In this document: one piece after another, positions 55,399 through 64,000 of the stretch | How positions within the stretch are numbered: position 1 is the first letter of the stretch | How the letters are laid out: each line of letters starts with the position of its first letter | NCBI GenBank assembly: GCA_021786385.1 | Contig: JAJYNJ010000027.1 | Span: 84,760-148,759 of the forward strand | Direction of reading: 5' to 3' | From: Chloroflexota bacterium | GTDB taxonomy: Bacteria > Chloroflexota > Limnocylindria > Limnocylindrales > CSP1-4 | DNA: 64,000 nt | Program-made: the position numbers and the translations under genes | Notes under the pieces: model-generated | The model's input: the letters and a program-made list of their open reading frames with translations, nothing else | Told to the model about the DNA's origin: nothing | Databases searched by the model: none

Positions 55399-57746
55399 CG
55401 CCGCCGGCCCCAGCGCAAGGCGAGCGCCAGCAAGCGCACGCGCAGCCGGCCATACGCGCGGCGGACCGCAGCCGCCCGCGCGGTCCCCAGGGTGCGGCGG
55501 CCGTACGTTGCCTCCACGCGGGCATGTGCCACCACCTCCAGGTCCGGCCTGGCCGACGGCAACACATCCCCGAGCATCGCCGCGTACTCGTAGACCGTCT
55601 GACCGGGGCGCGGCGCGTACCCGAAGCGCGAGGCCAGGCGGGCGATTCCGCTGTACGCCCGGGTCGGGTTCGCCGTCGCGCCCCACCCCAGCTTCGTCCA
55701 CAGCACGAGCAGCATCGCCAGTCCGAGCAGCCCGCTCGCCAGCGGCCCCACGAGCCCAGCGCCACCCGCACCCCCCGCACCCCCGCTCCCGGCCTGACCC
55801 TCGTTCGGCAGCCTGCGGCGCGGGTTCCCACCATTGGCGCCGGCGTCCGGCACGAATGTCGGACCGAGGTGTGGCGTGGCACCCGCGCCCGGCTTGACGC
55901 TCGAAGTCGGGACGGGCGGGCCCGCCGGGAGGTCGGTCGGCCGCTGTCCGTTGGTCGCGTTGCCGGGCGTCGGATCGAAGCGCACCCAGCCATAGTGCGG
56001 GAAGTAGACCTCGACCCAGGCGTGGGCGGCGGCCAGATCGACCTGGAAGAGGCCCTGTCCGACCGGCCGCCCGGGCAGGTACCCGAGCACGTAGCGCGCC
56101 GGGATCTGCTGCGTGCGCAGCATCATCACGAGCGTGGTCGCGAAGTATTCGCAGTAGCCGCGCCGGCTGATCAGCAGGCAGTCGGGCACCGGCGTCCCGG
56201 GCGCGCAGGCCCCCTGCACGTCGGTGTCGTAGATGAAGTTGCCGCCGCGGTAGAGCCAGTCCTGCAGCGCCTGTGCGACGTGGTAGGGGTCGCGCGCAGC
56301 GGCGGGCAGCGAGGCCACGATGCGCTCCGCCTGCTGCCGCACGAGCGGGCCGATGCTCCCCGGCTCGATCGAGATGTAGCGCCTGGCCCATGCGGGGTAG
56401 ACGGTCCCCGCGGCGGCTAGCTCGTTCGCCGTCACCTGGCCGCGGTCGGTGCGCACGAGCGCGGTGACCTGGTACGAACCGCCCTCGCCGAGCGGTGTCG
56501 TGAGACGGATGGCGTCGAGCGGGCCGCCCGGAGCGGCGGTGTCCACCTGCACTGGCAGCGAGACCGTATACGGCGTCTCGGGCGCGAGGATCGTGGGCTC
56601 ACCGGTGTTGACAGGGGCGACCGTGACCGTCACACGCCGGTACCCACGGCCGGGCGTCACCTGGTCGCTGCTGCCGGCGAGGACCGGTTGCCCGGCCGCC
56701 ACCGGGGCGCTCGTCGTGCGATCGCTCTGCTTCCAGGTGTGCCCGTCGAACTCGTCGTACGTGGCGCCCTGCCAGTAGTACCCCTGGCCGTCGCTGGTCC
56801 GAATCTCGTAGGCTAGGGCCGGCGATCCCTGCCAGAACCCCTGGATCGTTTCCGACGCCCCGAAGAGCCCCGATGGGCCACGGATCGGCGCCACCACGCC
56901 GCTCGCCAGCCGATCGAACTGCGTCGCCCAGGCCGCGAACTGATCGGCGCTGTTCGTCCAGAGCGGCCGCAGCGGCGCCGAGCTCGCCGTCGCGGTGAGC
57001 AGCACGGCACCGCCCAGCGCGACCGTGATGAAGGTGATTCCGTTGCGCAGGTAGAGCGAGAAGGCGGCCGCGGCATCGCTTACCCGCGCGTGCGACCAGA
57101 GGACGCCCTGTTCGGCCAGGCTCACCCGCACCAGCAGGAAGAGCGCGGCGGCGGCGTACAGGATCAGGTACGGGTACTGGTGCCGCAGCGTCAGCGACAT
57201 GCTGGCAAGGAGCAGCAGGCCGAGGAAGAGCACAGCACTCATCGGACGGTGGTGCCGGTACACCGCGAAGGCCGCAAACTGGCCGCTCGCCCAGCCCACC
57301 GTGGCGACCACCAGCAGAAACGCGGAGGTCTGGTCCGAACGGACCTGTCGCGCGACCACGTCGCGCAGGAACAGCTGGACGGACGCGACGAGGTTGGCCA
57401 ATCGGAAGGGATCCGGCGACGGCACCGTCACGCCGTGCACCGCGGGGATCGTGCCCGCCACCACGAGGATGGCGCAGGCGGCCCCGAGGAGCGCGCCCGT
57501 CGCGTGCACCAGCAGCCCGTGCCAGCGCAACTTGGCGCCGCTGAAGCCCCACGCCGCACCCAGGACGAGGCAGAGTGGCAGGAACGCGGTCTGGCTCACC
57601 AGGGTGCCCGGGACCCAACCTGCCCAGTGGGCATCGTCGACCGCCGATCCCAGGATCAGCAGCATGGCCAGCAGGGCGAAGACACTCAGCCAGCCCTCCA
57701 CCGGTCGGGTCGGCAAGGTGCGCCGCACGTCGCGCTCTTCGAGCAT
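55395..57746 (-). CDS. TgpA-like multi-TM transglutaminase-domain protein
   Basis: N-terminal TM bundle; YPAWARRYISIEPGS...QALQDWLYRGGNFIYDTDVQGACAPGTPVPDCLLISRRGYCEYFATTLVMMLRTQQIPARYVLGYLPG...HAWVEVYFPHYGWVRFDPTPG (Cys-His-Asp). Confidence 0.92.
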   Translation of the reverse strand: MLEERDVRRTLPTRPVEGWLSVFALLAMLLILGSAVDDAHWAGWVPGTLVSQTAFLPLCLVLGAAWGFSGAKLRWHGLLVHATGALLGAACAILVVAGTIPAVHGVTVPSPDPFRLANLVASVQLFLRDVVARQVRSDQTSAFLLVVATVGWASGQFAAFAVYRHHRPMSAVLFLGLLLLASMSLTLRHQYPYLILYAAAALFLLVRVSLAEQGVLWSHARVSDAAAAFSLYLRNGITFITVALGGAVLLTATASSAPLRPLWTNSADQFAAWATQFDRLASGVVAPIRGPSGLFGASETIQGFWQGSPALAYEIRTSDGQGYYWQGATYDEFDGHTWKQSDRTTSAPVAAGQPVLAGSSDQVTPGRGYRRVTVTVAPVNTGEPTILAPETPYTVSLPVQVDTAAPGGPLDAIRLTTPLGEGGSYQVTALVRTDRGQVTANELAAAGTVYPAWARRYISIEPGSIGPLVRQQAERIVASLPAAARDPYHVAQALQDWLYRGGNFIYDTDVQGACAPGTPVPDCLLISRRGYCEYFATTLVMMLRTQQIPARYVLGYLPGRPVGQGLFQVDLAAAHAWVEVYFPHYGWVRFDPTPGNATNGQRPTDLPAGPPVPTSSVKPGAGATPHLGPTFVPDAGANGGNPRRRLPNEGQAGSGGAGGAGGAGLVGPLASGLLGLAMLLVLWTKLGWGATANPTRAYSGIARLASRFGYAPRPGQTVYEYAAMLGDVLPSARPDLEVVAHARVEATYGRRTLGTARAAAVRRAYGRLRVRLLALALRWGRRR

Positions 57747-57750
57747 CGGA

Positions 57751-59019
57751 TCAGACGACCTTCCGCAGCGGCGCCCCACCGGGCGCCACGAGCAGCTCGC
57801 CCAGCTGCACACGGGGCACGATCTCGTACACCTGCAGGTCGTACTCGGCCAGGGCGTGACGCACCGCCCGCAGCGCCCGGGTGGCCTCCTCCTGCGCCGT
57901 CGAGCGTGCCACCCGGCCGCCGCTGGGCGCGGCGAGCGTCGCGTACGCGACCGCGTCGAGATGGCAGACCGCGACGCCGACGCCCCGAGCCCGCAGCGCG
58001 GCGAGCGGGCGAACCCATGCCGTCTCGAGCGAGGGCGTGACCACCACCGCCGTCATCCCGCGGCGCAGCCGACCAAGCCCCTGGACCAGCAACTCAACCA
58101 GCGGGACCGCGCCGTTCGCCTGCGCGGCGGCCAGGAGCTGCATCAGCTTCTGGTGCTGCCGCGGGCCGCGATCAGCGGGCAGGACCGGCAGTTGTCGCCC
58201 GGCCGAGGTCAGCCCGACTGCGCGGTTCTCGGCGAGCGCCCGGGCTCCCACCGCGGCGGCGACGCGGACCGCGGCCTCGAGGGTCGATTCGTCGCCCCGT
58301 CCAGTCTGGACCGCCGGGTCGAGGTCGAGGAAGATCCAGACGTCGGCCGCCTGCTCCAGATCGAACTCCCGGACGTAGAGTTCCTGCTGACGCACCGTGG
58401 TCGGCCAGTGAATGCGGTGGTAGGCATCGCCTGGCAGATAGGGGCGCACCGACGTCACGAGCGGCGTGGTCTGGAACGTGCGCTCCCGGCTCGCATGGGT
58501 CCCGTCCAGAGAGGTGGCCGGCACGCGCCAGAACGGCAGCGGCTCGACCCGCGGGTAGACCACCAGCGTCGCGCCCCGCCCGACGCCCGCCGACGCCTCG
58601 AAGAGCCCGAACGGGTCGCTCGTGCGGATCTGGAGCGGATCGATGTGAAAGTGACCGCGCCGCGTGAGGGGGACCCGCGCGATCCACGTGCGTTCGCCGC
58701 GTGGCGGCAGCGCGAGCGCCCGACCCGGAAGTGGCGCCGGCAGCGTCGAGGCGTGCTCGACCTCCAGCCACGGCTTGGGCAGCCAGCTGGTGTTGCGCAG
58801 CGTATAGGTGACGCGCAGCTGCTCGCCCACCGAGCCGTGCAATTGACTGAGCGCGTACCCGGCCTCGAGATCGGCCAGGCCGAGCCGCGTCACGACATAC
58901 GCGCCCCCGCCGACCAGCAGCACCAGATAGACGAGGAAGAAGAGGAAGTCGGCGCCCGTCGAGAAGGCGCCCACCACCAGGGCGGAGACGAGGACCAGCA
59001 GTTGCAGCCGGCCGATCAT
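57751..59019 (-). CDS. DUF58 domain protein
   Basis: VSALVVGAFSTGADFLFFLVYLVLLVGGGAYVV...RVEPLPFWRVPATSLDG...SVRPYLPGDAYHRIHWPTTVRQQELYVREFD. Confidence 0.9.
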   Translation of the reverse strand: MIGRLQLLVLVSALVVGAFSTGADFLFFLVYLVLLVGGGAYVVTRLGLADLEAGYALSQLHGSVGEQLRVTYTLRNTSWLPKPWLEVEHASTLPAPLPGRALALPPRGERTWIARVPLTRRGHFHIDPLQIRTSDPFGLFEASAGVGRGATLVVYPRVEPLPFWRVPATSLDGTHASRERTFQTTPLVTSVRPYLPGDAYHRIHWPTTVRQQELYVREFDLEQAADVWIFLDLDPAVQTGRGDESTLEAAVRVAAAVGARALAENRAVGLTSAGRQLPVLPADRGPRQHQKLMQLLAAAQANGAVPLVELLVQGLGRLRRGMTAVVVTPSLETAWVRPLAALRARGVGVAVCHLDAVAYATLAAPSGGRVARSTAQEEATRALRAVRHALAEYDLQVYEIVPRVQLGELLVAPGGAPLRKVV

Positions 59020-59040
59020 GGCACGCCGCTCCGCGGTGCG

Positions 59041-60009
<969 letters not shown>

Positions 60010-60156
60010 TCGATCCTCCCCTGCTGCACGACACCGCTCCTGACCGCTCACCGCCGGGCCGGATCGCCCCGTCATGGTACGTCACGTACCTTCCCGCGGT
60101 TCCCGAGCCGCTGGCGGAGCGCGCGGGCCGGGTGGCGACCCGCGAGGGCCGCGGCG

Positions 60157-60351
60157 TCAGTCGCCACGCAGCGTCAGCGCACCCGCCCAGAGCGTCATCA
60201 GGCCACCGAGACAGCCGAAGACCGCCAGCGGCAGCTCACCAGCCAGCCACGCGGCCGCGCCCATAGCGAAGAAGGCCGCCGCCATGGCCAGCGCGACGAG
60301 CAGCAGCAAGACCCGTTCGACGAGCGGTCGGCTGCGGCGCGCTCGGCTCAC
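60157..60351 (-). CDS. small two-TM membrane protein
   Basis: LVERVLLLLVALAMAAAFFAMGAAAWLAGELPLAVFGCLGGLMTLWAGALTL; sits between the moxR and pbp genes. Confidence 0.6.
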   Translation of the reverse strand: MSRARRSRPLVERVLLLLVALAMAAAFFAMGAAAWLAGELPLAVFGCLGGLMTLWAGALTLRGD

Positions 60352-60397
60352 CGCACGCAGTGCTTGGCCGACGCGGGACCGGCGACTCGGGCCTCGT

Positions 60398-61948
60398 TCA
60401 CGGCGTGCCGCCGGCCTGCAGCGCGAGGTAGTCCGCCATCAGCCGGCCGGCCAGCGGGGCCGCCTCGGTGGCGCCGGATCCCGCACGTTCCAAGAGCACC
60501 GCGACGGCGATCTTCGCCCCCTGGACGGGTGCGAACCCGACGAACCACGAATGGGGCTCCCCCGAGCCGCCGAGCTGGGCGGTGCCGGTCTTGCCGGCGG
60601 TCGGGACACCTGGCACCTTCGCCAGCCCCGCGAACGGGATCCCCCAGGCGCCCTCGACCGCCTGCTCCATCGCCGCCGCGATGGTCGCGGCCGTGCCCGG
60701 GTCGGTCACCGTCCGCCAGCGCACCGGGGCGCGCGGCTGGAACGTCCCGTCGGCGGCACGGGTCCCGATCACGAGGTGGGGCTCCATCAGCACCCCGCCG
60801 TTCGCGATCGTGGCGGCGACCAGCGCCATCTGGAGCGGCGTGACCAGCACCTCGGCCTGGCCATACGCGGCGTTCGCCAGCTCGACGCGGTCCTTGAAGC
60901 CGCCGAGCGGTCCGCCACCGCTGGTGACCTGGCTGGCCGCCGTGGGCAGGTCGAACGGGAGCGGGCTGCCGAAGCCAAGCCGCGCCGCCCACTGCACGAG
61001 GGCCGGGCCCCCCACCGCCAGGCCGACATGCGCGAAGTAGATGTTGCAGGAGACTTCGAGCGCCTGCGTGTAGTCGAGCGCGATGCCGTCTGTGAACGGG
61101 TGATGGCCATCGATCACGCGGTAGCCATCGACGAGGAAACCCGTCTTCTCCTCCGCCGGCTGGTCGGGGTACGTGGTCTGCGGCGTGATCGCGCCCGACC
61201 CAAGCCCGGCGATCGACGTCACGAGCTTGAAGACCGAGCCCGGCACGAAGCGCCCCTGCGTGGCGCGATCGAGCAGCGGGGACGCAGGGTCCTGGGTGAG
61301 CCGTGTGAATGCCGCCGCGCCGCTGGTCGGGTTGACCACCGCGTTCGGATCGAACCCGGGCGTGCTCACCAGTGCCAGGATCTGCCCGTTGGCCGGGTCG
61401 ATCGCCACCACCGCGCCGCGCCGGTCGCCCATCAGCCGCTCGGCGTCCCGCTGCAGGCGCATGTCGATTCCCAGCACGACGTCTTGCGGCTGGTACAGGT
61501 GGAAGCGCAGCTTGCGGAGCAGCAGGTCGGTCTCCGACTGGCCAGTCAGGCCCACGAGCACGCCGTCCTCCGCGGCCTCCAGTCCGGCCGTCCCGAACCG
61601 CGGGCTGCGATAGCCCAGCAACGGCCCGAGGGACGCGTCGGGCAGGTACTCTCGCAGCACGCTCCCGTCGGCGAGCCGCACCGACTTCGCCAGCACCGTC
61701 CCGCGCGCGTCCAGGATGCGGCCGGGCAACACGGCCTGCTGCGCGGCCTGGAGCAGCGGGTTGCCGGGATCCAGCGTGAGGGCATCGGCACGGACCACCT
61801 GCCAGTACGTGAGCATCCCGGCGATCAGCGCATAGGCAAGGCCGAGCGCCAACGCCACGCGCAGTACCGAAGGACCGATGCGTGGCGCGACCAACTCCTC
61901 GGGTGCGCGCTGCGGCGCGCCACCCCGGGTGCGGCGGTGCAGCTTCAC
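60398..61948 (-). CDS. penicillin-binding protein (class B transpeptidase; GTG start)
   Basis: VVAIDPANGQILALVSTPGFDPN...GRFVPGSVFKLVTSIAGL...LEVSCNIYFAHVG...AGKTGTAQLGGSGEPHSWFVGFAP: SxxK, SxN, KTGT. Confidence 0.95.
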   Translation of the reverse strand: MKLHRRTRGGAPQRAPEELVAPRIGPSVLRVALALGLAYALIAGMLTYWQVVRADALTLDPGNPLLQAAQQAVLPGRILDARGTVLAKSVRLADGSVLREYLPDASLGPLLGYRSPRFGTAGLEAAEDGVLVGLTGQSETDLLLRKLRFHLYQPQDVVLGIDMRLQRDAERLMGDRRGAVVAIDPANGQILALVSTPGFDPNAVVNPTSGAAAFTRLTQDPASPLLDRATQGRFVPGSVFKLVTSIAGLGSGAITPQTTYPDQPAEEKTGFLVDGYRVIDGHHPFTDGIALDYTQALEVSCNIYFAHVGLAVGGPALVQWAARLGFGSPLPFDLPTAASQVTSGGGPLGGFKDRVELANAAYGQAEVLVTPLQMALVAATIANGGVLMEPHLVIGTRAADGTFQPRAPVRWRTVTDPGTAATIAAAMEQAVEGAWGIPFAGLAKVPGVPTAGKTGTAQLGGSGEPHSWFVGFAPVQGAKIAVAVLLERAGSGATEAAPLAGRLMADYLALQAGGTP

Positions 61949-63357
61949 GACGACCCTCCGACCGGCCGAGCGAACCGTCGCGGCGGCCTGGGCGGCGGCG
62001 GCTCGACGCCCCGGTCGCTCAGCGCCAGCAGCAGCCCGACCACCAGCGCGTTGGCGGCGAGCGAGCTGCCCCCGTAACTCACGAATGGCAGCGTGATCCC
62101 GGTGAGCGGCACGAGCTTGATGTTGCCACCCACGATGATCGCCGCCTGGACCACGACCACGAGCGTCAGGCCCGCGGCCAACAACGCGCGGAAGTCGTCC
62201 TGCGCGGTGGCGGCGATGCGCAATCCGCGCTCCGCGATCACGAGGTAGCAGCCGAGGATCGCGAGGGCACCCAGCAGCCCCAGCTCCTCCGCGAGCGCCG
62301 CAAAGACGAAGTCGCTCTCGATCACGGGGATCGCGGGCGTGGCGCCCACCGAGGGGAGCCCAGCGCCGAGCCCGGTCCCGAGGATCCCGCCGCTCCCCAG
62401 CGCGTAGAGGGCCCGCAGCGTCTGGTAGCCCGCACCCTGCGGGTCCGCCCACGGGTTGAGCCAGATGTCGATGCGCAACCGGACCACCGGGTAGAGCTCG
62501 TAGAGCACCGCGCTCCCCGCGAGGAAGAGGAGGAGCCCCAGCGCGACGTAGCTCGCCCGCGCCGTGGCGATATAGAGCAGCACCAGGAAGACCAGGAAGT
62601 ACAGGAGAGCGGATCCCAGGTCATGCTGGAAGGTGACCACGGCCAGGGTGAGCCCGAGCATGCCGAGCATCGGCACCAGATACGGGACGGGCGGCAAGCG
62701 GAACGGGCCGATCCGTGTGCTGGAGCGGGCAAGCAGCTCGCGGTTGTCTGTCAGATACCCGGCGAGGAAGATCACCAAGATCACCTTGACCAGCTCGGAT
62801 GGCTGGCCGCAGAGCGGGCCGACGCACAGGTCGAGCAGAGCTCCGTTGACGTCCCGTCCGAACACGAAGACGGCCGCCAGCAGTGCGATGCCGGCGGCGG
62901 CCCACGTGTACTTGTACAGGCGCAGCCAGTTGTCGCTCCGCACGATGATCGCCAGCACGCCGAGGAGCAGCAGCGACAAGAGCAGCCAGCCGAGCTGTAG
63001 CTGCGCGAGGCCGAGTTCGCGCCCGAAGAACCGCTGCACGACCAGGTCCTGCGGCAGCCGCTCCATCACCAGCAGCGAGAGCCCGCCGAGCAGCGCCACT
63101 GTCGGAAGCAGCACCTGGTCCATGCGCCGGCCCGCCAGCACGAAAGCGACGTGGACCACGAAGACGACCGCCAGGTAGAGGCCCAGCAGGCGCAGCTCGC
63201 CGACCGTCAGGCGCCCCGCCAGCGTCGACGCCAACGACGCCCGACCCAGGAGCAGCGCCAACGCGACGATGGCCAGCAGGCCGAGCTCCCGGCGACGCAG
63301 TCGCGGCCGCACGCCGAGGCCGATCCGACGTGTGGTGGCCGGCGCGGTCGCGCTCAT
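61945..63357 (-). CDS. FtsW/RodA/SpoVE-family glycosyltransferase
   Basis: Multi-TM; PSELVKVILVIFLAGYLTDNRELL...FQHDLGSALLYFLVFLVLLYIAT...IIVGGNIKLVPLTGITLPFVSYGGSS. Confidence 0.95.
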   Translation of the reverse strand: MSATAPATTRRIGLGVRPRLRRRELGLLAIVALALLLGRASLASTLAGRLTVGELRLLGLYLAVVFVVHVAFVLAGRRMDQVLLPTVALLGGLSLLVMERLPQDLVVQRFFGRELGLAQLQLGWLLLSLLLLGVLAIIVRSDNWLRLYKYTWAAAGIALLAAVFVFGRDVNGALLDLCVGPLCGQPSELVKVILVIFLAGYLTDNRELLARSSTRIGPFRLPPVPYLVPMLGMLGLTLAVVTFQHDLGSALLYFLVFLVLLYIATARASYVALGLLLFLAGSAVLYELYPVVRLRIDIWLNPWADPQGAGYQTLRALYALGSGGILGTGLGAGLPSVGATPAIPVIESDFVFAALAEELGLLGALAILGCYLVIAERGLRIAATAQDDFRALLAAGLTLVVVVQAAIIVGGNIKLVPLTGITLPFVSYGGSSLAANALVVGLLLALSDRGVEPPPPRPPRRFARPVGGSS

Positions 63358-63821
63358 GGCGCGCGGGCCGGTCGGGGGCGGTCCAGTCGCACGCGCAGTC
63401 GACCCACCTGCACCTCATCGCCGAAGCCGAGCGGCGCGACGCCGGCGACTGGCGCCCCGTTGAGATACGTCCCGTTGGTGCTGTGGCGGTCCTCCAGGTA
63501 CCATGTTCGGCCGCGAAACGTCAGCACGGCATGCTCGGCGGAGACGAACGGGTCGTCGACCGCGATCGTGTTGTTGACATCGCGGCCGATCGTGGTGACC
63601 GCATCGAGCGCATAGGACGCCCCCACGGGCGGACCCCCTTCGAACGACGCGACGACTACCAGCCGCCCGAGTTCTGGGGGTGCGGTCTCCGAGATGCTGC
63701 GGAGGTCGCGCAGCAGCAGCCGCGCCACGGCGAAGAGGAACAGGTAGAGCGCCCCGAGAAACGCCACGCGCAGCAGCCAGAGGCTGAGGGCGAACGCGTC
63801 GATGCCGCCGACGCTGTTCAT
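63354..63821 (-). CDS. FHA domain protein with N-terminal TM (FhaB-like)
   Basis: ALDAVTTIGRDVNNTIAVDDPFVSAEHAVLTFRGRTWYLEDRHSTNGTYLNGAPV. Confidence 0.93.
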   Translation of the reverse strand: MNSVGGIDAFALSLWLLRVAFLGALYLFLFAVARLLLRDLRSISETAPPELGRLVVVASFEGGPPVGASYALDAVTTIGRDVNNTIAVDDPFVSAEHAVLTFRGRTWYLEDRHSTNGTYLNGAPVAGVAPLGFGDEVQVGRLRVRLDRPRPARAP

Positions 63822-64000
63822 CCGGCGGTCGCGACCGTCACCGTCGAGTCGCCCAGCTGCAGCACGTCACCGGGTCCGAGGGCCACTTCGCGCACGCGGC
63901 TGCCGTTGACGAAGGAACCGTTCGTGCTCCCCAGGTCCGTGTAGACGAGACCGCCCTGGCGCGCCGCGAGGAGACCGTGCCACCGTGAGACCCGCGCGTC
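63818..64000 (-). CDS. FHA domain protein, C-terminal part (5' end outside the window)
   Basis: Reverse translation ...DARVSRWHGLLAARQGGLVYTDLGSTNGSFVNGSRVREVALGPGDVLQLGDSTVTVATAG*; ATGA overlap with the next FHA gene. Confidence 0.9.
   Translation of the reverse strand, partial: DARVSRWHGLLAARQGGLVYTDLGSTNGSFVNGSRVREVALGPGDVLQLGDSTVTVATAG

Overview
This is a 64 kb chromosomal window of high-GC bacterial DNA. Gene content suggests Chloroflexota or another deep-branching Terrabacteria lineage, which is my inference only. It is densely packed, mostly housekeeping genes with many 4-bp start/stop overlaps. I see no rRNA, CRISPR array, transposase or integrase. Main blocks, in window order: (a) topA (partial), a CAP/Ig surface protein, dprA, comM; (b) a receiver-CpaE/MinD fusion, slipin and a long-form NfeD protease; (c) NUDIX, tyrA, zinc ribbon and trpB2, with a Trp-type T-box leader ahead of trpB2; (d) thpR, HAD, ppa, a DnaB-core ATPase, M20 dipeptidase, ftsH; (e) a plus-strand sulfate-assimilation operon (TauE/SafE, cysH, cysD, cysN), preceded by a Cys-rich short ORF that looks like a cysteine-responsive leader peptide; (f) tRNA-Met(CAT), M19 dipeptidase, ctaG; (g) an mrfA/mrfB (yprA/yprB)-like helicase-exonuclease pair; (h) ychF, DUF2342 metalloprotease, murI and a second receiver-CpaE fusion; (i) a UvrD/PD-(D/E)XK fusion helicase whose 3' end is tandemly duplicated, and an LMW-type arsC carrying a perfect 87-bp in-frame tandem duplication; (j) rarA, a VapBC-like toxin-antitoxin pair, and a compact serine-biosynthesis operon (class V aminotransferase, serA, histidine phosphatase); (k) a cell-wall block (TgpA-like transglutaminase, DUF58, MoxR, PBP, FtsW, two FHA proteins). 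The items I would check first are the predicted cysteine attenuator at about 20.93-21.2 kb, the Trp T-box at about 13.55-13.83 kb, the serine operon, and the cluster of tandem duplications at gene 3' ends. All family calls come from reading the translations; no database search was run.
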